The notes under the pieces are model-generated. The model ran no database searches. It was not told the origin of the DNA and saw only the letters and a list, made by a program, of their open reading frames with translations. Shown piece by piece: positions 1-8,096 of a stretch of DNA of 64,000 nucleotides. The stretch's first letter is position 1; every line of letters begins with the position of its first letter. The DNA is from COE1 sp910588595 (GTDB taxonomy: Bacteria; Bacillota; Clostridia; Lachnospirales; Lachnospiraceae), in assembly GCA_948957135.1 (NCBI GenBank), contig CARDBT010000003.1, forward strand, positions 1 through 64,000, given 5' to 3'. Position numbers and translations under genes: made by a program.

Positions 1-78
1 TGATTTTATCAAAAGCCTTGCAAGTATTATACCAGAAAACGTAGTAAAAGTCAGTGAAATCAAGTGTTTTAAACCTAA

Positions 79-1161
79 TCAGCAGACACGATTTATGATA
101 TGTATCTGGAAGGCTATGGAACGACCACGATTGCAAAACGGCTGGTGGAACTTGGAATTAAAAATAAAAAGGGTGAAGTAAGCTGGCATACGCATGGTGT
201 TACGGGGATGATTAAGAATGAAAAATACAAAGGGGATATTCTTCTTGGAAAGACATTTACTACAGATCTGATTTCCAAACGCAGGCTTGCAAATATGGGT
301 GAAGAAAACCGGTATTATCTCAGGGATCATCATGAGCCGATTGTCTCAAGAGAAATATGGGATAAAGCAGAGAAAATACGCATGAAGCGTTCCAATAATA
401 AAGTAGTTGAAACAACCGGAAACAGGGAACGTTATACACGCCAATATTCATTCAGTAGTATGTGTGAATGTGCCTATTGCGGGCATAAACTCACACGCAG
501 GACAAGACACAGCAGGTCTGATTATGAAAAACCAGTGTGGCAGTGTATGAATGCCATTAAGAATGGCATTGCCAACTGTTCGAACTGTAAAGCAGTTGAT
601 GAAGCAATTTTAGAGGGAGCTTTTCTGGATGCCTTTGGACTGCTGGCAGGCAATTTTGATGATGTGCTGGATGTGGTATTGTCATATGTGGCGGAATCGG
701 CTGACAGTGATGAAAATATGCGTAAAAAACAGCAGATTGATAAGGATATTTCTGCACTGGAATCAAAAAAATCGCGGATGACAGACATGCTGATTGATGG
801 TACAATATCCAAAGAGGTGTATGAGGAAAAAATGGTGGATTTCACCAGAAAGCTTCATAAGTTGTCTGAGAGAAAAGCGCTTCTTGAGGACAGCATCTGC
901 ACACAGAAAGATATAAACAGGCGGATGTCAGAACTCCGTGACACACTTGAAAAAGAACAAGTCCTTGATGAATTTGACAGGGTGGTTTTTGAGAGTATCA
1001 TTGACAGGGTAATTGTCGGAGGATATGAGGAAGACGGGACACCCGATCCTTACAAACTGACCTTTGTGTTAAAAGGTAATCAAACAGGAACAGTGCCACA
1101 TGCTAAGGAGCAGTTTAAGGAAAAGGCAAAGAAGTCAAATGAAGAAAAGAGGGTGTCATAA
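79..1161 (+). pseudogene. Large serine recombinase, 5'-truncated (C-terminal part only)
   Basis: Site-specific DNA recombinase of the large serine (TnpX/Tn4451-like) type, of which only the part after the catalytic domain is readable. Seen: the Recombinase domain (residues about 1-90 from the ATG at 100, beginning DMYLEGYGTT), a zinc ribbon (CECAYCGHKL near residue 125, then CMN..CSNC near 155), and a C-terminal coiled coil rich in K/E (about 205-280). The frame is closed upstream by TAA at 76, and no resolvase catalytic domain lies in the first 75 bases in any frame. The codons just before the ATG still read like the recombinase helix, so the ATG at 100 is an internal methionine. I infer a decayed remnant of an integrated element; a frameshift near 92 is an alternative. 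Confidence 0.75.
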
Positions 1162-1162
1162 G

Positions 1163-1357
1163 ATGGAGAACCGGCTGGCAGAAGTTGTTGATAAGACTGT
1201 AATTATGGAAGTGGACGCAGAATTGAGTTTGTGTTCATGTGAGAGTGACGTGGTGGACGAAACGTGTTCATTAGACGGTGACGACACATGTAGAAGTCGC
1301 ATGTTGTCTACAAAGGAAGGATTCGTAGAAATCGTCACGATTTGCGTGGATTTTTAA
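1163..1357 (+). CDS. Small acidic hypothetical protein
   Basis: A 64-residue ORF that starts one base after the recombinase stop. It is acidic and has four cysteines in its middle (CSCESD, then C and C). I recognise no family. There is no convincing ribosome binding site apart from the purine-rich end of the recombinase frame, so it may be a by-product of the decaying element rather than a gene. Confidence 0.25.
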   Translation: MENRLAEVVDKTVIMEVDAELSLCSCESDVVDETCSLDGDDTCRSRMLSTKEGFVEIVTICVDF

Positions 1358-1417
1358 GTTTAACCGAACACTTGAATATCGGGAGGATAGTCATAAGACT
1401 TTCCTGAAAGTCGAAAG

Positions 1418-1464
1418 ACAGCTTGTTTTCTATATCATTTTGGTGTGGAACAGGCTGTATTTTT
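1418..1464 (+). terminator. Probable intrinsic terminator downstream of the recombinase remnant
   Basis: Stem ACAGCTTGTT (1418-1427) pairs with AACAGGCTGT (1449-1458) with one G-U pair, across a 21-base loop, followed by ATTTTT. The large loop lowers confidence. Confidence 0.45.
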
Positions 1465-1529
1465 GATTTAAAACTGCCGGCATTTATCAGACGCCTCTAT
1501 AATCAAATCGAAAGCAGGAGGATGAACAG

Positions 1530-1643
1530 ATGGAGCAGACAAACAAAAAGAGCATATGTGAGATTTACAAACACAATGTGCAGACGGGAAATGTAAAAAT
1601 CAGCGAACTGAATGATTTTTCAACTGCCGCAAAAAATATTTGA
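1530..1643 (+). CDS. Very short ORF with a good ribosome binding site
   Basis: A 37-codon ORF starting MEQTNKKS. It is preceded by AGGAGG (about 1516-1521) at a proper distance, so translation is plausible. No family is recognised; it may be the truncated start of a lost gene or a leader peptide before the sigma factor 60 bases downstream. The 345 bases between 1358 and 1702 otherwise hold only the hairpin at 1418-1464. Confidence 0.3.
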   Translation: MEQTNKKSICEIYKHNVQTGNVKISELNDFSTAAKNI

Positions 1644-1702
1644 CCGAGAAGTCACCTTTTTACGTCTTTGTGCGTGTTATAAGTGAAGAGGAGGTGAGAG
1701 AT

Positions 1703-2170
1703 ATGAACTTGGAGGAAGCAGTAAGGACATACAGCGATATGCTCTATAAGATCTGTATTGTAATGCTGTGCAATGAGCAGGATGCCCAGGATGTGATTCA
1801 GGAAACATTTTGCAGATATTTCGAAAAGGCGCCGGTTTTCACGGATACAGAACACGAAAAAGCATGGCTCATCAGAGTAGCAGCCAATCACTGTAAAGAT
1901 GTGCTGAGATTTAGATTCCGTCACCCGCAGGTTCCCATCGATTTGCTTGCAGAAAGTCTGGTCATGGAACAGGAACAGCAGGAGACACTGACAGAGCTTT
2001 TCGAGCTGCCTGTTAGGCAGAGGACTGTCATTTATCTTTATTATGTGGAAGGATATCAGATGAAGGAAATTGCTGCTATACTTGGTATTTCAGTACAGGC
2101 AGTCAAAAAGAGGATGCAGCGGGGAAGGGAACAGCTGCGGGTAGTTTGGAAGGAGGAATGTTGCAGATGA
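1703..2170 (+). CDS. ECF-type RNA polymerase sigma factor
   Basis: Alternative sigma-70 family factor (155 aa) that directs RNA polymerase to a small regulon. Seen: region 2 with EQDAQDVIQETF (about residues 25-36) and region 4 with the helix-turn-helix MKEIAAILGISVQAVKKRMQ (about 124-143). I chose ATG 1703 because GAGGAGGTGAG sits 5-14 bases upstream; an open frame extends back to 1640 without a ribosome site. The stop overlaps the start of the next gene by four bases (ATGA), which indicates translational coupling with its probable anti-sigma partner. The signal that activates it cannot be read from sequence. Confidence 0.93.
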   Translation: MNLEEAVRTYSDMLYKICIVMLCNEQDAQDVIQETFCRYFEKAPVFTDTEHEKAWLIRVAANHCKDVLRFRFRHPQVPIDLLAESLVMEQEQQETLTELFELPVRQRTVIYLYYVEGYQMKEIAAILGISVQAVKKRMQRGREQLRVVWKEECCR

Positions 2171-3063
2171 ACAGACTGAAATTAAAAGAAACTATGGACC
2201 AGATACATATGAAAGAAGAAATGCAAAATGAGATAATCATGAAGGTAAAAAGACAGACGGATCGCAGAGCGTTTGGAAAGAAAAGATTACATCAGGCAGC
2301 TGCGGCAGCTGCCGCTTTTGTATTGATCGCAGGAGCAGTTATCCCTAGTCAGGCGGGGATCCGGTATTTTGTAAAAGATCGTTTGGAGAGTATGCCAAAG
2401 CAGGAGCTGGAAGCAGTTAATCAGATGGTGCAGGGCCAGAACAATACAGAGGCAGACAGTTTTTCCAGAGACTATTCGAATGAGGAGATAAAACGCATGC
2501 AGCAGCTGCAGGAAGCCTATCAGAACGGAAGATTTCCGCAACAGACGATCGCTTTTACAGACAGTGTTGGACAGATACCAGATGATTCGCTCAGATACGA
2601 TCCAGATACTGGATTTCTTTACCTTCCTGACCGTACGCTGACGGATGAAGAGCTGCTGCAGATCATAGATTTTAATTATACGAGGGATTATGCTGTCTCT
2701 CAGGGAACAGCCGCGCAGGAAGCGAGAAAGGAGTGGGAGGAGAAAGAAGAAAGTCTAAAAGCAAAGGTGCAGAAAGAAGGATGGATCACCGAAAAAGAAG
2801 CGCTGCAGGCAGCAGAAGTATATTTGCAGACAGAGTTTGATCTGTCGGCAGAAGGGATGATAGCAGATGTATTTTTGGATGAGCCAAAGACGGGACTTTT
2901 CATTTATCATGTGAGTTATCAGACAGAGGATGATATTTCTATTTATGCCTATGGCATAGATCTGAATGCAGAGGACGGAAGCCTTGTGGATACCAGTGAT
3001 GCGTCCATTCGAAAAGATCGGGATTCAGAAACAGATAAAGATACTGACAAAATGATAGAATAA
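2167..3063 (+). CDS. Probable membrane-anchored anti-sigma factor
   Basis: A 298-aa single-pass membrane protein, presumed to hold the upstream sigma factor inactive. Seen: a charged cytoplasmic N-terminus (1-40), one Ala-rich transmembrane segment (about 41-61), and a large acidic extracellular part without recognisable catalytic motifs. Its C-terminal end (DISIYAYGIDLNAEDG) resembles a PepSY-like strand pattern. ATG 2167 is preferred over 2146/2158 because AGGAGG (2151-2156) lies ten bases upstream. The anti-sigma role is inferred from topology and from the four-base overlap with the sigma gene; sequence family alone does not prove it. Confidence 0.75.
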   Translation: MNRLKLKETMDQIHMKEEMQNEIIMKVKRQTDRRAFGKKRLHQAAAAAAAFVLIAGAVIPSQAGIRYFVKDRLESMPKQELEAVNQMVQGQNNTEADSFSRDYSNEEIKRMQQLQEAYQNGRFPQQTIAFTDSVGQIPDDSLRYDPDTGFLYLPDRTLTDEELLQIIDFNYTRDYAVSQGTAAQEARKEWEEKEESLKAKVQKEGWITEKEALQAAEVYLQTEFDLSAEGMIADVFLDEPKTGLFIYHVSYQTEDDISIYAYGIDLNAEDGSLVDTSDASIRKDRDSETDKDTDKMIE

Positions 3064-3076
3064 TGAAATAGTAAAA

Positions 3077-3105
3077 ACATCTGCCCATGAGGGCAGGTGT
3101 TTTTT
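3077..3105 (+). terminator. Intrinsic terminator of the sigma/anti-sigma operon
   Basis: Perfect 10-bp stem ACATCTGCCC / GGGCAGGTGT with an ATGA loop, followed by TTTTT. Confidence 0.9.
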
Positions 3106-3152
3106 GAAGCATATTTTGCAGTGGCAGATAAGATTTTATTATCCCGCGCATC

Positions 3153-3313
3153 TAAGGAACTGTTCAGAAATTACTCATGACAATTACTTGTCTAAATGTC
3201 CATCTGCGGCATCAGAAAATCTTGACATAGCCCGCTATGACTGCGATTTTCTTCTTTGCAGCTGAACATTTATACGGCGTACTTGTCACAAATAATTTCT
3301 GAACAATTCCTAA
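3153..3313 (+). repeat. MITE-like palindromic element
   Basis: About 161 bp bounded by imperfect terminal inverted repeats: TAAGGAACTGTTCAGAAATT at the left, and the mirror image ending AATTTCTGAACAATTCCTAA at the right. The interior also folds on itself (AGAAAATC..CATAGC against GCTATG..GATTTTCT), so the whole element can form one long hairpin. A shorter relative lies at 62361-62426. No coding capacity. The rest of 3106-3420 shows only a possible coding remnant after 3360 and nothing I can name. Confidence 0.65.
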
Positions 3314-3420
3314 GTCCGTGAAGGAAGAGTTGAAGAGACTTTTTGATTTCCCATGAGATTAAAGTTAGGGAACTCATATGCAGTGACTGCCGTACACCGT
3401 GAAATGGAAGATCGTTTTGG

Positions 3421-3449
3421 TTTACAAGGGGAGCGTGAAACAGTATAAT
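3421..3449 (+). promoter_or_regulatory. Sigma-A type promoter of the acyltransferase gene
   Basis: TTTACA (3421-3426), a 17-base spacer, TATAAT (3444-3449). The gene start at 3505 follows after AGGGAGGGAAC. Confidence 0.75.
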
Positions 3450-3504
3450 GGTAGTATTAGGATAGTCTGAGAGTCTATGAATTAAAGGGAGGGAACTAGG
3501 TATT

Positions 3505-4800
3505 ATGAGTGCTTTGAAGATCAGGTTGGCAGGAGCGGGGGAAAAGACACAGTATATCGTCCATGAATTCAATGACAATACGATACGGTTTGTCCTGCGT
3601 TATCCGGGGATTGTTGACGCAGATGTCTTGTGTGCTGCCGCAGGAGTAGTAGTGGAAAGCGTGGATGTCCTCCACGCGTCCTTTGCCACAGACAGTATCG
3701 GAGCCTATTGGCATGTAAATGAGAAGTATGGGGAGAGCAGTTATTTTCAGTATGTGGAGACAGAGGCGGATCCTTATGTGACGGCATGTTCCCTGGCGCT
3801 GCTGCCCATAGAGCCAGAGGGCAGGGTACAGCTTCGCTGCTGTCTGGTCCAGAGCAGCACGGACAGTGCTGTGCTGCTGTCCGTCAGCCATCTTTGTGTG
3901 GATGGCGGCGATGGGAAGTATCTGTTGGGGAAACTCATCGAAGCGTATAATCTGATATTGGAAAAAGGAGCGGCAGAAGCGCTGTCCGTGAAAAACGGCA
4001 GCCGTGCGGCGGAGCAGATCTACGAGAATGTGTCGTCAAAGGAATTTCTGTCCCTCTTCAAAAATCCGATCTCTGCGGTGAAGTCGGCGTTTCCGTATCC
4101 GACCGAGGAGCCGGGAAGGGTGCGCATGGTAAGGGCGGAGATCGCGCAGAAGGTGATGGGTGCGGCGCGCAGCCGTGCTAAAGCGGCAGATGCGACGGTA
4201 AACGATCTCCTGCTCACTGCGTGCTATCGTGCTTACGCGACACTTCCGGGAATCGATGCTTCCGGACCGATGAGCGTTATGTCCATGATGGATCTGCGCA
4301 GGCATTGTAAAAACGGGGAATCTGAGGGGCTCTGCAACATGTCGGGTTCACTGCCTACCGTTTTGAACGATGGCGTCAGAGGAAGTTTTTCGGACACACT
4401 TGCAGCGATCGCAGCGCAGACAAGGACAGCAAAGGAAAACCCGCTGGCAGGACTGGAGGGGATGCCTCTTGTCCACGGCGCGTCCAAGACACTCCCGATG
4501 GGGCTGCTCCTGCTTGCAGCAAAAAAGGTATACGGAAGCATTTCGATCGGTCTTACCAATCTGGGAAACCTTTCCTGTGATCAGTTAAAATTGGGAGGGA
4601 TGGCTCCGATTGGCGGCATGTTTGGAGGACCATTGAAAAGGAAACCTGCCATGCAGGTTTCCGCCATCAGTTTTGATGGCGCTGCCACACTCTGCGTGGT
4701 GGGTAGTTTTACAAAAGAGGATGGGGAACTGCTGCAGATAATGCTGGATCATATGGTGACAGAAATCAAACAATTTGGGGAGGGCATCGATGAAGGGTGA
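3505..4800 (+). CDS. Condensation-domain / alcohol acetyltransferase-like protein
   Basis: A 431-aa stand-alone member of the CoA-dependent acyltransferase (condensation) superfamily, the fold shared by NRPS condensation domains and PapA-type acyltransferases. Seen: the catalytic HxxxDG motif as HLCVDG at residues 129-134, an N-terminal half with an LLSVSH strand before it, and a C-terminal half matching the second lobe. The protein has no carrier or adenylation domain, and no biosynthetic genes are nearby, so the acceptor is unknown; a free-standing acyl or acetyl transfer to an alcohol or amine is the family-level inference. It is monocistronic, with its own promoter at 3421-3449 and GGGAGGGAAC before the ATG. 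Confidence 0.8.
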   Translation: MSALKIRLAGAGEKTQYIVHEFNDNTIRFVLRYPGIVDADVLCAAAGVVVESVDVLHASFATDSIGAYWHVNEKYGESSYFQYVETEADPYVTACSLALLPIEPEGRVQLRCCLVQSSTDSAVLLSVSHLCVDGGDGKYLLGKLIEAYNLILEKGAAEALSVKNGSRAAEQIYENVSSKEFLSLFKNPISAVKSAFPYPTEEPGRVRMVRAEIAQKVMGAARSRAKAADATVNDLLLTACYRAYATLPGIDASGPMSVMSMMDLRRHCKNGESEGLCNMSGSLPTVLNDGVRGSFSDTLAAIAAQTRTAKENPLAGLEGMPLVHGASKTLPMGLLLLAAKKVYGSISIGLTNLGNLSCDQLKLGGMAPIGGMFGGPLKRKPAMQVSAISFDGAATLCVVGSFTKEDGELLQIMLDHMVTEIKQFGEGIDEG

Positions 4801-4821
4801 GCGGATAGTGCTAGGCTAATC

Positions 4822-5107
4822 CGGTCTTTTGGGCTGTGGGTGTACAATGAGGACACAGGCGCAGGCTGATGCGCCCATGTGCTTGTCAGGAAAGGTGTCT
4901 CCACGAGGCAATCCTGGTCGTGCTTGTGACGGCATCGCCGGCGTTTCCGCACAAGAACCACTTTGTGGAAAGACTGATGGAGCGCCACCCTGAGATTACG
5001 ACGATCGTGCAGAATATCAACGGGAAGAAGACAACGATGGTACTTGGAAACCGTAACAAGACGCTGTATGGAAAAGGGTATATCGAGGATATTCTTCTCG
5101 GAATGCA
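4822..5107 (+). pseudogene. Remnant of a 23S rRNA (uracil-5-)-methyltransferase (RlmD/TrmA family)
   Basis: Two out-of-frame blocks match the middle of Firmicute RlmD/RumA proteins. The first (from 4822) reads FGLWVYNEDTG, an in-frame TGA, then HVLVRKGVST. The second, in another frame (from about 4911), reads VVLVTASPAFPHKNHFVERL, HPEITTIVQNIN and LYGKGYIED, and ends near 5107. Both ends of a normal (about 450 aa) gene are missing, as are the SAM-binding motifs and catalytic cysteine region. It is non-functional. The decay ends exactly where the toxin-antitoxin promoter begins. The gap 4801-5184 holds nothing else. Confidence 0.8.
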
Positions 5108-5133
5108 CTTTCATAATAATTCTTGCTGTTGCA

Positions 5134-5162
5134 TTGCTATTGTACAGACAATCGTGTATACT
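5134..5162 (+). promoter_or_regulatory. Promoter and probable operator of the toxin-antitoxin operon
   Basis: TTGCTA (5134-5139), a 17-base spacer, TATACT (5157-5162). The spacer contains the inverted repeat ATTGT-ACAG-ACAAT (5139-5152), placed where an antitoxin dimer would block RNA polymerase. Autorepression is inferred from how RelB-type antitoxins work. Confidence 0.7.
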
Positions 5163-5184
5163 AATAGCAGGAAAGGAGGCTGCC

Positions 5185-5493
5185 ATGATGGCAAAGACGA
5201 CAAATTTATATGTGCGTTTGGAACCGGGGCTGAAAGAACAGGCAGAGAGTGTGCTGGGACAGCTTGGGATTCCTGTGTCCAATGCGGTTAATATTTTTTT
5301 AAAACAGGTAGTCATGCAAAGGGGGATTCCCTTTGATGTGAAGCTGCCTGCCGCAAAACCTGTAGAAGCCGGTGCATTGACAGAAGCAGAAATGAACCAG
5401 GAACTGGAGAAAGGGTATACGGATTTTGTGCAGAGAAAAACAAAACCGGCAGAGCAGGCGTTTGCTGAAATCCGTAAAGATTATGGCCTATGA
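5185..5493 (+). CDS. RelB/DinJ-family antitoxin
   Basis: A 102-aa antitoxin with an N-terminal ribbon-helix-helix DNA-binding part (NLYVRLEPGLKEQAESVL, then LGIPVSNAVNIFLKQV, residues about 5-45), as in DinJ/RelB proteins. The C-terminal half is charged and probably disordered until it wraps the toxin. Start 5185 (or 5188, two ATGs in tandem) follows AAAGGAGG. The stop overlaps the toxin start by four bases (ATGA). It probably represses its own promoter through the dyad at 5139-5152. Confidence 0.92.
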   Translation: MMAKTTNLYVRLEPGLKEQAESVLGQLGIPVSNAVNIFLKQVVMQRGIPFDVKLPAAKPVEAGALTEAEMNQELEKGYTDFVQRKTKPAEQAFAEIRKDYGL

Positions 5494-5816
5494 CATACCG
5501 TCTAGCCCTTACGGAACAGACGGATTCTGATTTGCGGGGGATTTATGAGTATATTGCATTCAGTCTCCTGGAACCGGAAAATGCGGTAAGGCAGCTTGAC
5601 CGTCTGGAAGAAAACATTTTGAAATTGGCAGATATGCCGGCAAAGTTTAAACTGTATGAAAAAGAACCATGGCGAAGCAGAGGGCTTCACCAAATGCCAG
5701 TGGATCATTTTATCGTATTCTATATTCCGGATGAGGGGGAAAAGACAGTTACGGTCATCCGGGTTGTATATGGCGGACAGAATATAGATGTGCAGTTGAG
5801 AAATACAACAATATAA
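5490..5816 (+). CDS. RelE/ParE-superfamily toxin
   Basis: A 108-aa toxin of the RelE/ParE fold, starting MTYRLALTEQTDSDLRGI and containing PWRSRGLHQMPVDHFIVFYI, the core strand region of the family, then VTVIRVVYGGQNI near the end. RelE members cleave mRNA at the ribosome and ParE members target gyrase; the sequence does not decide firmly between them, though the family signature of plasmid-stabilisation (ParE) proteins is close. Translationally coupled to the antitoxin upstream. No other gene shares the operon. Its position beside two decayed genes fits an addictive, mobile module. Confidence 0.9.
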   Translation: MTYRLALTEQTDSDLRGIYEYIAFSLLEPENAVRQLDRLEENILKLADMPAKFKLYEKEPWRSRGLHQMPVDHFIVFYIPDEGEKTVTVIRVVYGGQNIDVQLRNTTI

Positions 5817-5867
5817 TATAGTGGGAGTGGGAAGCACTTCTTTGGGGGGGCTTTCTTCTATTCCCAG

Positions 5868-6190
5868 ATGGTAGATTTGTTCCTATGTGCCGCAGCCCAT
5901 TTACATTTTCTGCCGCGTTACCTGCCCGTATCCGATTCTTATCTTCCCGGAATCGGATATCCAAAACCCGGTGCAGACTGTTCTCAATTCCCCAGTGGGC
6001 CCATTTACTTTTCCCGTATTCCTCTGCCTTCATCCCTTCCTGACTGTATATGGAATACGACACTGCCATCGTTGTTTCATTTTTTCCGTTATGGTTGCCA
6101 TGCATGCGCCTGCGCCCTTTCATCCCTTCCGGTCAGGATGGTCTTCCCATCAATGGTTACAACGCCTTCGATCTTCCCTGCAACTGCTTT
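5868..6190 (-). pseudogene. Internally deleted ISAs1-family transposase remnant
   Basis: On the minus strand, about 6190-6137 reads KIEGVVTIDGKT, the IDGKT motif near the start of the ISAs1/H-repeat DDE domain. After a frame change, 6070-5871 reads HWGIENSLHRVLDIRFRED and AAENVNGLRHIGTNL, the C-terminal signature of the same family. The roughly 200 residues that normally separate these blocks are missing, so the element is a deletion relic. No terminal inverted repeats could be defined. It occupies most of the 640-base gap 5817-6459; the rest (6191-6340) shows no feature. Confidence 0.8.
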
Positions 6191-6341
6191 TGTCCAACGA
6201 AAAAAACATCATGGAACCGAACCGGATCGATCATTTGGAACACCCGGTTGATTTTAGTTATGAAATACAATATAGCAGATTTTATCTCTACTGCATAGAT
6301 ATGAAATTATGTGTTTACCGTGAGCATAAATTTATCAAGGC

Positions 6342-6369
6342 TTGAAACTGAGGAAAATTTTGGTATAAT
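6342..6369 (+). promoter_or_regulatory. Sigma-A type promoter of cheD
   Basis: TTGAAA (6342-6347), 16-base spacer, TATAAT (6364-6369), giving an untranslated leader of roughly 85 bases before the GTG at 6460. Confidence 0.7.
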
Positions 6370-6459
6370 AAAAATATTGGAAATATGTGCTGTCTCGAGA
6401 GTTGGCAGATCATCGCCACACAGTACGATTTGATATTCGATTTGGTTGGAGGTGTGTAA

Positions 6460-6978
6460 GTGGCGACATTTACGGTAGCAGAACTGGAAAGTATGATCGT
6501 TGTGAGCATGGGCGATTACAAGACTGCAAAAGGGGAAGAGAAACTGATGACAAAGGATCTGGGATCATGTGTCGGTGTGGCACTGCGGGATCCGCAGACG
6601 GGAGTGGGGGGACTTTTGCATGTCATGCTTCCGCATTACACTGGATCCGGTGAAAATGGGGTATTTCCTGCTGTTTCAAAATATGCGGATTCAGGTCTCG
6701 ACGAGATGACAAAAGCGCTGGTGATGCAGGGTGCACAACGCAGCCGGCTGGTGGCAAAGATCGCAGGCGGGGCGCACATGATCAAAAATGCCACGATACC
6801 GGAGAGTAAGGATATTTCTTCCAGAAATCTGACAGCGGTGAAGGACAAGTTAGAGGAGCTTAAGATCCCGCTGCTCGCCGCTGATGTGGGGGAACATTTT
6901 CCGAGAACTGTTGTGTTTGAGCCGGGAAGCGGCACATTCAGGATCCTCACGCCGGGCAAAGAGGAAAAGCGGATTTGA
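6460..6978 (+). CDS. cheD: Chemoreceptor glutamine deamidase CheD
   Basis: Cytoplasmic enzyme (172 aa) that deamidates, and can demethylate, glutamines on methyl-accepting chemotaxis proteins; in Firmicutes it also partners with CheC. Seen: DLGSCVGVAL with catalytic Cys37, GLLHVMLP with His54, and Thr31. The 6- and 17-residue spacings of this triad equal those of the structurally known Thermotoga CheD (T21, C27, H44). The GTG start is set by GGAGGTG 6-12 bases upstream. It stands apart from other che genes here; a chemoreceptor lies at the far end of the window. The small gene after it is probably co-transcribed. Confidence 0.95.
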   Translation: MATFTVAELESMIVVSMGDYKTAKGEEKLMTKDLGSCVGVALRDPQTGVGGLLHVMLPHYTGSGENGVFPAVSKYADSGLDEMTKALVMQGAQRSRLVAKIAGGAHMIKNATIPESKDISSRNLTAVKDKLEELKIPLLAADVGEHFPRTVVFEPGSGTFRILTPGKEEKRI

Positions 6979-6992
6979 AAGGGGGTAGGCGC

Positions 6993-7190
6993 ATGGAAGA
7001 GCAAAATAAGGAATTAAATGAGATGGAGCTTTTGGAAAGGAATATTATCAAGAGCTACAATGAATTGTTAAAAACATTGCTCGAGGAGGGTGATATGGAT
7101 ACACTCGAGCGGGTCATCACAGATGATGCGTACCGCTATAAATTAATGGATATGCATACAAATAAGCTCAAACTCGAACATGAGCTGTGA
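6993..7190 (+). CDS. Small helical hypothetical protein
   Basis: A 65-aa, mostly alpha-helical, charged protein (ELLERNIIKSYNELLKTLL; then DTLERVITDDAYRYKLMD). No family is recognised. It follows cheD by 14 bases, with GGGGGTAGG before the ATG, and precedes a terminator, so it is probably the last gene of a two-gene cheD operon. Confidence 0.6.
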   Translation: MEEQNKELNEMELLERNIIKSYNELLKTLLEEGDMDTLERVITDDAYRYKLMDMHTNKLKLEHEL

Positions 7191-7243
7191 CATGTTCCTT
7201 TGCACAGTTCTGTCTTTCTCGTGCTCATCGTGCCGGGCATCCC

Positions 7244-7264
7244 GTCAGCTTTGCTGACATTTTT
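7244..7264 (+). terminator. Intrinsic terminator of the cheD operon
   Basis: GTCAGC-TTT-GCTGAC followed by ATTTTT. An outer pair CGGGCAT / ATGCCCG encloses it. Confidence 0.75.
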
Positions 7265-7284
7265 CAGATGGATGCCCGTATGCA

Positions 7285-7320
7285 TAAAAGAGGTGCATTC
7301 CCAGAAGGGAGTGCACCTCT
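7285..7320 (-). terminator. Terminator of the PHP-domain gene
   Basis: Stem AGAGGTGCA-T/C-TCCC against GGGAGTGCACCTCT (7290-7320) with an AGAA loop. Read on the minus strand it is followed by TTTT (7285-7288), immediately beyond the stop at 7323. Confidence 0.7.
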
Positions 7321-7322
7321 GA

Positions 7323-8096
7323 TCATTCATTCAGGAGTGACAGAGCGATCTTTCTTTTGTGGTGTCGGTATAAGCTTGCAAAATGGTTGTAAAACCAGAA
7401 GCCCTCTACCAGGATGTGATTAAAGACACCGATCTTACCTTTTACAGTGCCCTGGTAGTACTCTCCGCCATAGATTGTGCCCCTCTTTTCCTTGATATAT
7501 TGAATAAGCTCCGATTCACAGGTAATATCAGACTTCAACTCAGTGTAAGCCGTTCCCACGCATTCGGAGTGATGAGAGTCACTGCCGCCAAACATGGGGA
7601 GGTTATAGAGGAGTGCAAGTTTTCGCGCCTCGGAGTTTGACTCTTGCGATTCGCAGGCGTTAAACGCTTCGAGAAAGTCAAAATGCTGCATGATGTCAGG
7701 ATTTCTTTTGTAGGCGCGCGTGCGGGTGATGCTCAAGTGGCGCTCGCCACAAGGGTGCGCCGGACCAAGGATCCCGCCGTGTCTGTGCACGACATCCTGA
7801 AGGACCCGAACGGGAAGACCGCGGCATTCCATCAGGAGAAGTTTTACTTTTTCAGGCAGGATCACAAGGATGTGACCTGCATCGATCGTATCATATTCAA
7901 TTCCTTTTAAAACAACAAAATCACCGATCTTACCTTTTAAGTGATCGCGGTATCTGCGAAAACCGTTGTAGGAATCATGGTCTGTTACAAGCATACCATG
8001 GAATCCTTTGGACTTTAATATCTGAATGTATTCAGATATGGGTATCTTGCCGTCCATAGAACCTTCCTTTGTGTGGCAATGCATATCGAATCTCAT
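7323..8096 (-). CDS. PHP-domain metal-dependent phosphoesterase
   Basis: A 257-aa PHP (polymerase and histidinol phosphatase) domain protein, expected to hydrolyse small phosphorylated substrates with a metal cluster. Seen: MRFDMHCHT with metal ligands His6 and His8, LVTDHDS near residue 45, GIEYD, GPAHPCGE, and the late GSDSHH motif. The longer frame runs upstream to 8180, but MRFDMHCHT at 8096 is the family's normal N-terminus and GGAGG (8108-8112) precedes it. Substrate is unknown; neighbours give no hint. It is convergent with the cheD operon. Confidence 0.9.
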   Translation of the reverse strand: MRFDMHCHTKEGSMDGKIPISEYIQILKSKGFHGMLVTDHDSYNGFRRYRDHLKGKIGDFVVLKGIEYDTIDAGHILVILPEKVKLLLMECRGLPVRVLQDVVHRHGGILGPAHPCGERHLSITRTRAYKRNPDIMQHFDFLEAFNACESQESNSEARKLALLYNLPMFGGSDSHHSECVGTAYTELKSDITCESELIQYIKEKRGTIYGGEYYQGTVKGKIGVFNHILVEGFWFYNHFASLYRHHKRKIALSLLNE

